64,000 nt of DNA from assembly GCF_000737705.1 (NCBI RefSeq), contig NZ_JPRH01000001.1:186001-250000 (forward strand), in the 5' to 3' direction. Source of the DNA: Chryseobacterium soli (GTDB taxonomy: Bacteria; Bacteroidota; Bacteroidia; Flavobacteriales; Weeksellaceae). This document shows positions 57,454 to 64,000 of this stretch, piece after piece. Made by a program: the position numbers and the translations under genes. The first letter of the stretch is position 1. Each line of letters starts with the position of its first letter. The notes under the pieces were generated by a model. The model was not told the origin of the DNA and did no database searches. It saw only the letters and a list, made by a program, of their open reading frames with translations.

Positions 57454-57475
57454 CAAAATTAGTGGGGCAAAATTA
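57454..57475 (-). promoter_or_regulatory. Two -7 boxes of the L,D-transpeptidase gene
   Basis: TAATTTTG occurs twice on the minus strand, at 57454-57461 and 57468-57475, 16 and 30 bp before the ATG. Confidence 0.45.
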
Positions 57476-57622
57476 TAAAAACATAATTACCAAGCAGTTA
57501 AAAATGAAAGAAGTTTAACGCTATTTAAGAAACTTTAACGGTAAGAGTCGATATCATTTTGAATATTATGATGAATTTCCTCTATTTTTCTTCTCTATCT
57601 TTTGCTGAAAAAATAATAAAAC

Positions 57623-58150
57623 TTAGTTTTTAGCATCCGGAACAAATTCCAGGCTTACGGAATTCATGCAGTATCGTAATCCTGTAGGTTTCGGGCCATC
57701 ATCAAAAACATGCCCCAGGTGTGAGTCACATCTTTTGCAGAGAACTTCTACCCTTTCCATTCCATAAGCCGTATCTTTTTTATAGTAGACTCCTTCTTTA
57801 TCCGCTTCAAAAAAACTGGGCCAGCCGCAGCTGCTTGCAAATTTTGAGGTTGAACGGAATAAATGGTGTCCGCAGACGGCACAGTAGTAATCTCCGATCT
57901 CGTCAAATTCATTATATTTTCCGGTAAAAGCTCTTTCTGTTGCTGCTTCTCTTGCCACTGCATACAAATCGGGAGCAAGAATCTTCTTCCATTCGTCATT
58001 GGGAATGTCCAGTTTTGTGGTATCAGTTCTTGAATAATATGGATTGTTTTTTGCTTCTGTATTTTCCATAGAAGTAGTATTAATGGGTTTATGGGTCTGC
58101 GTGCACATGTGCAGAAAGGTTAATAAGAGTATTGAAACTAAAAATTTCAT
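57623..58150 (-). CDS. msrB: Peptide-methionine (R)-S-oxide reductase, lipoprotein form
   Basis: Repairs oxidised methionine (R form). The 175-residue protein has a leader ending in the lipobox-like Phe-Leu-His-Met-Cys (Cys16), so it is probably anchored in a membrane and acts outside the cytoplasm. Zinc Cys pairs: Cys-Ala-Val-Cys-Gly and Cys-Lys-Arg-Cys; catalytic Cys in Gly-Leu-Arg-Tyr-Cys-Met-Asn-Ser; Ser-Cys-Gly-Trp-Pro-Ser-Phe. It is divergent from the DUF445 gene with a 17-bp palindrome between them. Confidence 0.94.
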   Translation of the reverse strand: MKFLVSILLLTFLHMCTQTHKPINTTSMENTEAKNNPYYSRTDTTKLDIPNDEWKKILAPDLYAVAREAATERAFTGKYNEFDEIGDYYCAVCGHHLFRSTSKFASSCGWPSFFEADKEGVYYKKDTAYGMERVEVLCKRCDSHLGHVFDDGPKPTGLRYCMNSVSLEFVPDAKN

Positions 58151-58172
58151 TGTCGTTTAATCTTTATCCAAT

Positions 58173-58189
58173 CTTTCAATAATTGAAAG
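58173..58189. promoter_or_regulatory. 17-bp perfect palindrome between msrB and the DUF445 gene
   Basis: CTTTCAAT-A-ATTGAAAG, an odd palindrome with 8-bp arms, 23 bp upstream of the msrB start and 41 bp upstream of the DUF445 start. A shared operator is possible. Confidence 0.45.
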
Positions 58190-58216
58190 TTATAGAGATT
58201 TCATACCCAAATTTAG

Positions 58217-58224
58217 TAAATTTG
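58217..58224 (+). promoter_or_regulatory. -7 box TAAATTTG of the DUF445 gene
   Basis: A full TAnnTTTG match ending only 5 bp before the ATG at 58230; the message would start at or next to the start codon. Confidence 0.5.
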
Positions 58225-58229
58225 AGAAT

Positions 58230-59474
58230 ATGAATGATGAAGCAAAAAGAAAACAGCTAAGAAAATATAAAGCATTTGCCACAGGACTGTTCGTGCTGAT
58301 GGCTGCTATTTTTATCATTACCACCATCCTCCAGAAGACCCATGATTCTCATTGGATCGGCTATGTGCGGGCTTTCTCAGAAGCAGCAATGGTAGGTGCC
58401 CTGGCGGACTGGTTTGCCGTAACCGCTTTGTTCCGCCACCCTCTCGGACTTCCTATTCCACATACAAACCTGATTGAAAACAGCAAACAGAAGCTGGGTG
58501 ATAACCTGGGAAGTTTCGTGGTTTCCAATTTCCTTTCCCCTCAAAACATCCGTCCTTACATTCAGAAGCTTAAAGTTTCCAATTTTGTCGGAGAATGGCT
58601 TGCTAAGGAAAATAATCAGGAAATCCTGATCAGAAATATGTCTGATATTGTGTTGGACATCCTTAATAAACTCGACGATTCTACAGTGAGCAGCTTTATC
58701 AGCAAAAAAGTTTCGGAAATGACGGATGATATTAAGCTGAACACCATCATTGGAAACGGGATCAGCTATCTTTTAGATAAAAACGATCACGAAAGAATTG
58801 TAACTAACCTGTCTAAACAGATCAAAGAATACATCACAGAAAATGAAGACATGATCCAGGAGCGGGTAAAAAAAGGAAGCTACACCTTTATTCCTTCCTT
58901 TGTTGACAACAAAATTGCCGATAAGATTGCCAGCGGACTTTCCGATTTCTTTAAAGAAATTGAAGAAAATCCACAGCATGAGATCAGAGCTTTGATTACG
59001 CAAAAGATCCGCGAGTTTTCTGTCGACCTTAAGGAAGATCCGAAATGGAATGATGAATTTAAAAACATTAAAAATGAGCTATTGAAAAATGATAAACTGG
59101 ATGAATATTCGAATGACATATGGGTTTCTATCAAAAAAACGCTGATGAAAGAGCTGCAGGACGAACAATCTTCATTAAAAAAATATTTATCCAATAACCT
59201 GAATGAGTTTTCACAGAATTTAAAAACTGACGAAAAGCTTCAAAATAAAATTGATCACTGGGTTCGGGTAACTGCCTATAAATACATTCTTAAAAATACC
59301 CATCAGTTTGGAAACCTCATCAGTTCTACTGTAGGAAACTGGAAAGGCAAGGACCTGAGCGAAAAAATGGAGCTGGAGGTTGGGAAAGATCTGCAGTTTA
59401 TCCGGGTAAACGGGACGATAGTCGGGGGGCTGGTTGGGTTGATCATTTATACGATCTCTCATTTCTTCCTCTAA
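58230..59474 (+). CDS. DUF445 family membrane protein
   Basis: A 414-residue protein of the DUF445/YjiN-YheB type: N-terminal membrane helix (about 15-37), the conserved Ala-Met-Val-Gly-Ala-Leu-Ala-Asp-Trp-Phe-Ala-Val-Thr-Ala-Leu-Phe-Arg-His-Pro-Leu near 51-70, a long helical middle part with repeated amphipathic segments, and a C-terminal membrane helix after Gly-Gly-Leu-Val-Gly-Leu. Function unknown in any organism to my knowledge; YheB-like members of Bacillus are linked to spores. Near-leaderless transcript is suggested. Confidence 0.88.
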   Translation: MNDEAKRKQLRKYKAFATGLFVLMAAIFIITTILQKTHDSHWIGYVRAFSEAAMVGALADWFAVTALFRHPLGLPIPHTNLIENSKQKLGDNLGSFVVSNFLSPQNIRPYIQKLKVSNFVGEWLAKENNQEILIRNMSDIVLDILNKLDDSTVSSFISKKVSEMTDDIKLNTIIGNGISYLLDKNDHERIVTNLSKQIKEYITENEDMIQERVKKGSYTFIPSFVDNKIADKIASGLSDFFKEIEENPQHEIRALITQKIREFSVDLKEDPKWNDEFKNIKNELLKNDKLDEYSNDIWVSIKKTLMKELQDEQSSLKKYLSNNLNEFSQNLKTDEKLQNKIDHWVRVTAYKYILKNTHQFGNLISSTVGNWKGKDLSEKMELEVGKDLQFIRVNGTIVGGLVGLIIYTISHFFL

Positions 59475-59503
59475 AAAAAACTAAAAACGACTTATAACCA
59501 ACC

Positions 59504-60388
59504 ATGAAAAAACTCTTAATCTTATCACTCTTACTCCCCTGTATTTTTATTTTCGGTCAAAAAGTTGAACTTAAAACTGTTACCGATTCTTCCCAAATTT
59601 TCAAAGGAGAAATTGCCGGAATGCCCATCACCATGCAGCTGAATTATACAGGTATCGTAGACTGCAGCCAATACCAGCATTTTGTAAATGGATGGTATTA
59701 TTATGACAAATATCAAAAGAAAATCCCCTTATCCGGAATTTACGATTATGGAAATTTATACCTCTATAATTTCGGAGATCAGCAAAAGCAGAGTTTTAAA
59801 ATATTACAGGATAAAATCACCTCCCCTCAAATCATAGAAAAGACAGACAGCATTGCTAAAAAGCTTAACCCTAAAGAAAGACTCAATTTTAAGAATGAAA
59901 ATTCAGATCAGGGAGTTTCGGGGAATTTTTATAAGGGAACTAAAATTCACAATGCCCAATTGTTCACCAAAAACAATATGATCTACCGGTATAACAATTA
60001 CATCATCCTTCCCAACAACAAGAGAATCAACACCTATGATGTTATCAACCGATATGGAGGAAATGAATTGATCTCCTATGCATCCGATCATACCGGCCAC
60101 CGGGTTTTGCTTTATTTTGAACATTCTTCCAACTTCAATGCATGTGGAATGTGCGGCGCCAGTGAAGGAGAAAAGGGATACCGCGTGCTATATTTTACCA
60201 AAGACTGGAATTATAAAAGATATGAAGAATTCCTGACGGAAAGCTGTCTCAGCAATATTTATGATACAAAAGTGGTAAAAAGTAAAGATCTTAATATATT
60301 AAAATTCACCGTAAATAAAACAACGAGCAATCCTGCCTACACGCTGAAAGTAGATGTAAAAAATGCTCTGGTAGTGAAATCCAAATAA
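59504..60388 (+). CDS. Secreted protein of unknown function
   Basis: A 294-residue protein with a clear signal peptide (Met-Lys-Lys-Leu-Leu-Ile, hydrophobic to 18, then Gly-Gln). The mature part is rich in beta-strand patterns and Tyr, with a Cys-Gly-Met-Cys-Gly-Ala-Ser motif near 212-218 that could bind a metal or form a disulfide. No known domain recognised. It lies 29 bp after the DUF445 gene in the same direction and ends in a strong hairpin. Confidence 0.7.
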   Translation: MKKLLILSLLLPCIFIFGQKVELKTVTDSSQIFKGEIAGMPITMQLNYTGIVDCSQYQHFVNGWYYYDKYQKKIPLSGIYDYGNLYLYNFGDQQKQSFKILQDKITSPQIIEKTDSIAKKLNPKERLNFKNENSDQGVSGNFYKGTKIHNAQLFTKNNMIYRYNNYIILPNNKRINTYDVINRYGGNELISYASDHTGHRVLLYFEHSSNFNACGMCGASEGEKGYRVLYFTKDWNYKRYEEFLTESCLSNIYDTKVVKSKDLNILKFTVNKTTSNPAYTLKVDVKNALVVKSK

Positions 60389-60389
60389 C

Positions 60390-60421
60390 AAAAAAGAGAG
60401 TTCAAACAAACTCTCTTTTTT
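60390..60421. terminator. Bidirectional terminator between the secreted protein gene and pyrD
   Basis: AAAAAAGAGAGTT and AACTCTCTTTTTT form a perfect 13-bp stem with a 6-bp loop; T-runs on both strands. Confidence 0.85.
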
Positions 60422-60425
60422 AATT

Positions 60426-61466
60426 TTATTTTCTTGGAAGGCGGCTTGCTCTTTTTAAAAGCTCCTGGTTGATCTCATTGATCAGTTCCGGACCTTCATA
60501 AATAAATCCTGTATATAACTGAATCAGACTTGCACCGGCATCCAGTTTTTCGATCGCATCTTTTGCTGAATGAATTCCTCCTACACCGATAATCGGAAAT
60601 GCTCTGTTGCTTTTTTCAGAAAGATATTTGATCATTTTTGTGCTTCTCTCACGAATAGGTTTTCCGCTCAAACCGCCATTTCCTATCTGTTCTAAAACCT
60701 CCGGTGAAGTTTTCAATCCTTCTCTGTTTACGGATGTATTGGAAACGATCACTCCGTCGATTTTCGTTTCTGCGATTAAATCTATAATTTCATCGAGCTG
60801 AGTGGTATTCAGATCCGGAGCAATTTTAAGCAGTATAGGCTTCTGTACCGATTTTGACTGATTGATTTTCTTTACTTCTGTAATTAATTCTCGTAAATAT
60901 TCTACGTCTTCCAGTTTTGCATGGCTTCCTACATTCGGACAGCTTACATTCAGTACAAAATAATCTACGTGAGGGTGAAGGCCTTCAAAGCAATCCAGAT
61001 AGTCCTGAGTATAATGTTCAGGGCTTGTATCTGTATTTTTGCCGATGTTTCCACCGATGATTATTTTTCCTTTGTTTCCTTTCAGCTTTTCAATGGCTGC
61101 TTCCAGACCTTCGTTATTGAAGCCCATTCGGTTGATGATCCCACCATCTTCTATTAAACGGAATAGTCTTTTTCTGGGGTTTCCGGCTTGCGCTTTAGGT
61201 GTTACCGTTCCAATTTCTACAAATCCAAAACCTAAGTCTCCCAATTCGTTAAACAAAACTGCATTTTTATCAAAACCGGCTGCCAGTCCTACAGGATTTT
61301 TAAATTTTAATCCGAAAACTTCTCGTTCCAGACGTTTATCTTCAATAGGTTTGGGGAAAAATAATCGAGTGAGAAATCCAAAATTCTTCAGCACCGAAAA
61401 AGTAAAGTGATGAACATCTTCGGGATCGAATTTGAAAAGGATCGGACGAATTAGCGATTTGTACAT
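60426..61466 (-). CDS. pyrD: Dihydroorotate dehydrogenase (quinone), class 2
   Basis: Oxidises dihydroorotate to orotate in pyrimidine synthesis, passing electrons to quinone at the inner membrane. The 346-residue protein has the N-terminal class 2 helices (Asp-Pro-Glu-Asp-Val-His-His), [16 protein letters not shown], the catalytic Ser in Asn-Val-Ser-Cys-Pro-Asn-Val-Gly, and the FMN strands Val-Ser-Asn-Thr and Gly-Val-Gly-Gly-Ile. Single gene with its own promoter and terminator. Confidence 0.96.
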   Translation of the reverse strand: MYKSLIRPILFKFDPEDVHHFTFSVLKNFGFLTRLFFPKPIEDKRLEREVFGLKFKNPVGLAAGFDKNAVLFNELGDLGFGFVEIGTVTPKAQAGNPRKRLFRLIEDGGIINRMGFNNEGLEAAIEKLKGNKGKIIIGGNIGKNTDTSPEHYTQDYLDCFEGLHPHVDYFVLNVSCPNVGSHAKLEDVEYLRELITEVKKINQSKSVQKPILLKIAPDLNTTQLDEIIDLIAETKIDGVIVSNTSVNREGLKTSPEVLEQIGNGGLSGKPIRERSTKMIKYLSEKSNRAFPIIGVGGIHSAKDAIEKLDAGASLIQLYTGFIYEGPELINEINQELLKRASRLPRK

Positions 61467-61481
61467 TGAAAAAAAGTTTTA

Positions 61482-61489
61482 CAAAAATA
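61482..61489 (-). promoter_or_regulatory. -7 box TATTTTTG of pyrD
   Basis: A full TAnnTTTG match on the minus strand, 15 bp before the pyrD ATG. Confidence 0.5.
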
Positions 61490-61622
61490 CTCATTTTAAA
61501 ATTAATGCTTTATTATCGTATGATACTTTATGTAAAAATATTGTATACGTATCATCTATAACATCATCATCTGCAAAATCAGCGAGATATTTTTTAGTGC
61601 GAAGTTTTTCTTACTATTTTCA

Positions 61623-61690
61623 GAAGCTTTTCCCGCTTTCCATTGCAATCTTTTTTTGCAAAAAAGGATTTTCATTTCAATCGGGGCTAT
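61623..61690 (-). repeat. Interspersed repeat, copy A (minus orientation)
   Basis: On the minus strand it has the pattern TAGCCC, GATTG, then GCAAAA, GAT, GGAAAGC, GG and GCT near the end, matching copy B at 62759-62825 in order and spacing. It lies in the gap of 357 bp between pyrD and truC, where no gene was seen. Confidence 0.6.
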
Positions 61691-61720
61691 GGTATTCGTC
61701 TATACATCGAACTTTCACAG

Positions 61721-61803
61721 CTGATCATTCTGCAGGAATCTCAATACGAATTACCAAATGTGCTTAGATTCCACGCTCCACTTCGTTGTACTCTGAATGA
61801 CAA
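61721..61803. repeat. Two inverted copies of a GTCATTC...GAATCTC-type repeat
   Basis: The plus strand at 61721-61742 reads GATCATTCTGCAGGAATCTC, and the minus strand at 61766-61803 begins TTGTCATTCAGAGTACAACG and ends GTGGAATCT. Both resemble the GTCATTCTGAnnGnAnnGAAGAATCTC element that I recall as common between Bacteroidetes genes. The facing GAATCT/AGATTC ends could pair into a hairpin. Confidence 0.5.
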
Positions 61804-61823
61804 CTTCATATAACAAGAAATAA

Positions 61824-62519
61824 CTACGAATACGCACTCAAATCGAAATTCAAAATATCCCCTACTCGTTTGAACTCATCATCTATAGTGGCATTTACCG
61901 TAATTCTGTCGTTAGAAATAGGATGATTAAAAATCAATTGATGGGCGTGAAGTGTCATTTTTGTTATCTCAAATGTTTCCAGCCACAACTTATTTTGTTT
62001 ATTGCAACCGTGTTTACGACAACCTAAAATCGGATGTAAAATATGTTTAAAATGTTTTCTCAGCTGATGAAATCTTCCCGTTTCAGGAATGGCTTCCACT
62101 AAACAATATCTTGAAGTTTGGTGTTTTAAAAAAGGTAAATCTATTTCCGAAGTCTGTAAGCGATGATAATAGGTAATAGCATTTTGCCTGATTTCATTTT
62201 CGTTAATCAAATCATAATTTATGGTTTCTTCTTCCTTTGTCCAGCCACGAAGAATTGCAATGTATTTCTTTTCAACGTGTCGTGATGCAAACTGATCACT
62301 CATGATTCTCAAGGTTTCTTTATCTAAAGTAAATAAAAGGACACCCGAAGTTTTCCGGTCAAGACGATGCACAGGATAAACTTTTTGTCCAATCTGGTTT
62401 CTTAATTCCTGAATGGCATAAGTATCGGCTTCTCCTGCATAAAAAGATTTATGAACTAATAATCCGCTTGGTTTATTGATGGCAATAAGATGTTCGTCGC
62501 GATAAAGAATTTCTAACAT
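61824..62519 (-). CDS. truC: tRNA/rRNA pseudouridine synthase, TruC-like
   Basis: A 231-residue RluA-family pseudouridine synthase without S4 domain. The catalytic Asp is in Pro-Val-His-Arg-Leu-Asp-Arg-Lys-Thr-Ser-Gly-Val-Leu near 48-60; Gly-Arg-Phe-His-Gln-Leu-Arg-Lys-His follows near 148-156, with Leu-His-Ala-His-Gln-Leu near the end. The Gly-Arg-Phe and His-Gly-Cys features agree with the TruC subclass (tRNA U65), but RluA members are hard to tell apart by eye. It lies between two repeat islands, which have copies A and B in opposite orientation. Confidence 0.85.
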   Translation of the reverse strand: MLEILYRDEHLIAINKPSGLLVHKSFYAGEADTYAIQELRNQIGQKVYPVHRLDRKTSGVLLFTLDKETLRIMSDQFASRHVEKKYIAILRGWTKEEETINYDLINENEIRQNAITYYHRLQTSEIDLPFLKHQTSRYCLVEAIPETGRFHQLRKHFKHILHPILGCRKHGCNKQNKLWLETFEITKMTLHAHQLIFNHPISNDRITVNATIDDEFKRVGDILNFDLSAYS

Positions 62520-62688
62520 TCAACAAAAGTAAAGGTTTTCTGTATATTTAATTCTAATCGCAGTAGAATCCTTCAGGAAGTTCTGAAGCATACTGTATTG
62601 CTCAAAATTCAAATACTCATTAAAAAATAGCAACCATTGATTTTTCTCTTCATCCGTTCTGTTTGCTGACTTCACTTCTGTGAATAAA

Positions 62689-62721
62689 AAACCTAACGGG
62701 TTTTGGAAACCCGTTAGGTTT
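62689..62721. repeat. Perfect 15-bp-stem hairpin repeat
   Basis: AAACCTAACGGGTTT and AAACCCGTTAGGTTT are perfect complements around TGG. Palindromes of the type CCTAAC(A/G)GGTTT...AAACC(C/T)GTTAGG recur widely in Flavobacteriia, from recollection. It lies beside repeat copy B. Confidence 0.65.
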
Positions 62722-62758
62722 GAATTTTGTGGCAAAAGTAAAATATTCGGCTGATCTC

Positions 62759-62825
62759 TAGCCCTGATTGCAGCGGCAGGACAAAGTGGAGCAAAAGATA
62801 TAGCGGAAAGCAGGTTCCCGGCTCC
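62759..62825 (+). repeat. Interspersed repeat, copy B (plus orientation)
   Basis: Contains TAGCCCTGATTG, CAGCGGCA, GCAAAAGATATAGCGGAAAG, CAGG and GGCTCC in order. The words AGCCCTGAT and GATATAGCGGAAAGC are, from recollection, the ends of a frequent intergenic element of Flavobacteriia. Copy A is its degenerate partner on the other side of truC. Confidence 0.6.
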
Positions 62826-62902
62826 TGAAAAATTCGTTTTCACAAACCATACGTCCTCATAAAGTTTCTCTACATTCGTAAGAACACAAAAGTTTAAAAA
62901 TT

Positions 62903-63103
62903 ATGACAGATTATTTTACCTTTTTCGAATCACTCATCGTCATTTCTATCATTGCAGGCGCCATCACATTAGCGGCTACTGATCCTAAAAAACACAGGGC
63001 AATAAGAATTGTATTATTGATTATTGCCGGTATTTTATTGATTATCGGTTTAGGCGGATACTTTTTAATGAGCATCTCCAATGTAGGTTCTTACCGATAT
63101 TAA
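62903..63103 (+). CDS. Small two-helix membrane protein
   Basis: A 66-residue hydrophobic protein with helices at about 8-24 and 35-55 and a charged loop (Asp-Pro-Lys-Lys-His-Arg) between them. Function unknown. It lies 60 bp after the repeat island and 50 bp before glyS in the same direction, with a separate promoter box for glyS between them. Confidence 0.6.
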   Translation: MTDYFTFFESLIVISIIAGAITLAATDPKKHRAIRIVLLIIAGILLIIGLGGYFLMSISNVGSYRY

Positions 63104-63124
63104 TATTTTCCCGATAAAAAACAT

Positions 63125-63132
63125 TATTTTTG
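63125..63132 (+). promoter_or_regulatory. -7 box TATTTTTG of glyS
   Basis: A full TAnnTTTG match, 21 bp before the glyS ATG. Confidence 0.55.
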
Positions 63133-63153
63133 CAACTCAGACGTTAAAAAATT

Positions 63154-64000
63154 ATGGCAAAGCAAGAAGATGTTTTCAAGAAAGTGATTTCTCACGCTAA
63201 AGAATATGGTTTTATTTTCCCTTCCAGTGAGATCTATGACGGCTTATCCGCTGTTTATGATTACGGTCAGAATGGGGCTGAACTAAAAAATAATATCAAA
63301 CAATATTGGTGGAAAGCAATGGTACAGCTTAACGAAAATATTGTGGGTATTGATTCGGCAATCCTTATGCACCCTACCACATGGAAGGCATCCGGCCACG
63401 TAGACGCTTTCAACGATCCATTGATTGACAATAAAGATTCTAAAAAACGTTTCAGAGCAGACGTTTTAGTGGAAGATTACTGTGCTAAAATTGAAGATAA
63501 GGAGAATAAAGAGATCGAAAAAGCAGCGAAAAGGTTCGGTGAGTCTTTCGATAAAGATCAGTTTGTTGCTACCAATCCAAAAATTTTGGAATACAGAGCA
63601 AAAAGAGAGGCTATCCTTTCAAGATTGGCAAAATCTTTAGAAAATGAAGATCTTGCTGATGTAAAATCTCTTATCGAAGAACTTGAAATTGCAGATCCTG
63701 ACACCGGTTCTAAAAACTGGACGGAAGTAAGACAATTCAACCTGATGTTTGGAACTAAATTAGGTGCTTCTGCAGATTCTGCGATGGATCTTTATTTGAG
63801 ACCGGAAACGGCACAGGGAATCTTCGTTAACTTCCTGAATGTTCAGAAAACATCCCGTCATAAACTTCCTTTCGGTATTGCACAAATCGGAAAAGCATTC
63901 AGAAATGAAATCGTTGCAAGACAGTTCATTTTCAGAATGCGTGAATTCGAACAAATGGAAATGCAGTTTTTTGTAGCTCCGGGAACAGAACTGGAATTCT
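63154..64000 (+). CDS. glyS: Glycine--tRNA ligase (dimeric, eukaryote-like type), 3' end beyond window
   Basis: Charges tRNA-Gly with glycine. The first 282 codons are visible from ATG 63154 (Met-Ala-Lys-Gln-Glu-Asp-Val) to the window end. Signs: Ile-Ser-His-Ala-Lys-Glu-Tyr-Gly-Phe-Ile-Phe-Pro-Ser-Ser-Glu-Ile-Tyr-Asp-Gly, Tyr-Asp-Tyr-Gly-Gln-Asn-Gly, class II motif 1 region Met-His-Pro-Thr-Thr-Trp, Arg-Pro-Glu-Thr-Ala-Gln-Gly-Ile-Phe, and motif 2 Gly-Lys-Ala-Phe-Arg-Asn-Glu-Ile near the end. This is the alpha2 form (one gene), not the tetrameric GlyQ/GlyS. The gene is open at the right edge, with no stop or frame break in view. Confidence 0.96.
   Translation, partial: MAKQEDVFKKVISHAKEYGFIFPSSEIYDGLSAVYDYGQNGAELKNNIKQYWWKAMVQLNENIVGIDSAILMHPTTWKASGHVDAFNDPLIDNKDSKKRFRADVLVEDYCAKIEDKENKEIEKAAKRFGESFDKDQFVATNPKILEYRAKREAILSRLAKSLENEDLADVKSLIEELEIADPDTGSKNWTEVRQFNLMFGTKLGASADSAMDLYLRPETAQGIFVNFLNVQKTSRHKLPFGIAQIGKAFRNEIVARQFIFRMREFEQMEMQFFVAPGTELEF

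Larger units (their letters stand above)
62520..62843 (-). other. Open frame made mostly of repeat sequence, probably not a gene
   Basis: An open frame of 107 codons (ATG at 62843) ends TGA directly before the truC ATG. Its first half is encoded by interspersed repeat copy B read backwards, its middle by the 15-bp hairpin at 62689, and only the last about 50 codons (62520-62688) have a protein-like composition (Asp-Glu-Glu-Lys-Asn-Gln-Trp-Leu-Leu-Phe-Phe-Asn-Glu-Tyr). That part could be the tail of an older gene. No function recognised. Confidence 0.4.

Noticed and set aside
61432..61767. Open frame of 111 codons antisense to the pyrD start and through the repeat region
   Set aside because: It crosses the pyrD promoter and repeat copy A; composition reflects the repeat, not a protein.
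1..64000. tRNA, rRNA and riboswitch search by eye in gaps between genes
   Set aside because: No cloverleaf, rRNA block or known riboswitch core was recognised; small or divergent RNAs could still be missed without covariance models.

Overview
The window looks like a chromosomal segment of a Flavobacteriia member, most likely Chryseobacterium or a close relative in the Weeksellaceae. The signs are low G+C, repeated -7 boxes of the Bacteroidetes form TAnnTTTG, a SusC/SusD pair, a type IX secretion C-terminal domain, an OM receptor of the flavobacterial type, and a core gene order (birA, rsfS, ftsH, LUD protein, cdsA, psd) that is usual in this group. No rRNA, tRNA, CRISPR array or intact insertion sequence was seen.

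Layout. 1-5.2 kb: an N-truncated DUF1801 protein, a di-iron fatty-acid/sterol hydroxylase-like membrane protein, a secreted repeat protein, a membrane-bound LuxR-type regulator and two small transposase-like HTH proteins. 5.2-18.4 kb: housekeeping genes for phospholipids (psd, cdsA), proteolysis (ftsH), ribosome silencing (rsfS), biotinylation (birA), LPS export (LptF/G type), queuosine (tgt), a dolichol-phosphate-mannose-synthase-like GT2, a HemD-like protein and oligopeptidase B. 18.4-25.4 kb: an SRPBCC protein, a histidine kinase/response regulator pair, and a probable heavy-metal (copper-like) surface locus: a lipoprotein with a repeated His/Cys motif, a Cys-rich secreted protein and a TonB-dependent receptor carrying two HMA domains.

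25.7-46.5 kb: a polysaccharide/glycan utilisation locus read right to left: AraC regulator, SusC, SusD, MFS importer, GH130, GH92, GH125, GH18 endo-beta-N-acetylglucosaminidase, ROK kinase, a second GH92, type II mannose-6-phosphate-isomerase-like cupin and GH97. Together they describe capture of high-mannose N-glycans, release by the surface endoglycosidase, trimming by exo-mannosidases, import of Man-beta-1,4-GlcNAc, phosphorolysis and entry into glycolysis. One GH92 has Gln where the general acid Glu is expected, which suggests mannosyl-phosphate uncapping. A 16-codon remnant of a second cupin gene lies just beyond GH97.

46.6-51.8 kb: an AraC regulator, OsmC, and a TetR-thiolase-thioesterase-FabF operon whose promoter holds a 24-bp operator palindrome. 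51.9-56.6 kb: a porin/Dabb/cupin operon divergent from an OmpR-type two-component system, with three 11-bp-phased direct repeats between them. 56.6-64 kb: L,D-transpeptidase-like protein, MsrB, DUF445 protein, a secreted unknown, pyrD, truC between two repeat islands, a small membrane protein and the 5' part of glyS. Functional names come from motifs read by eye; no database search was possible.
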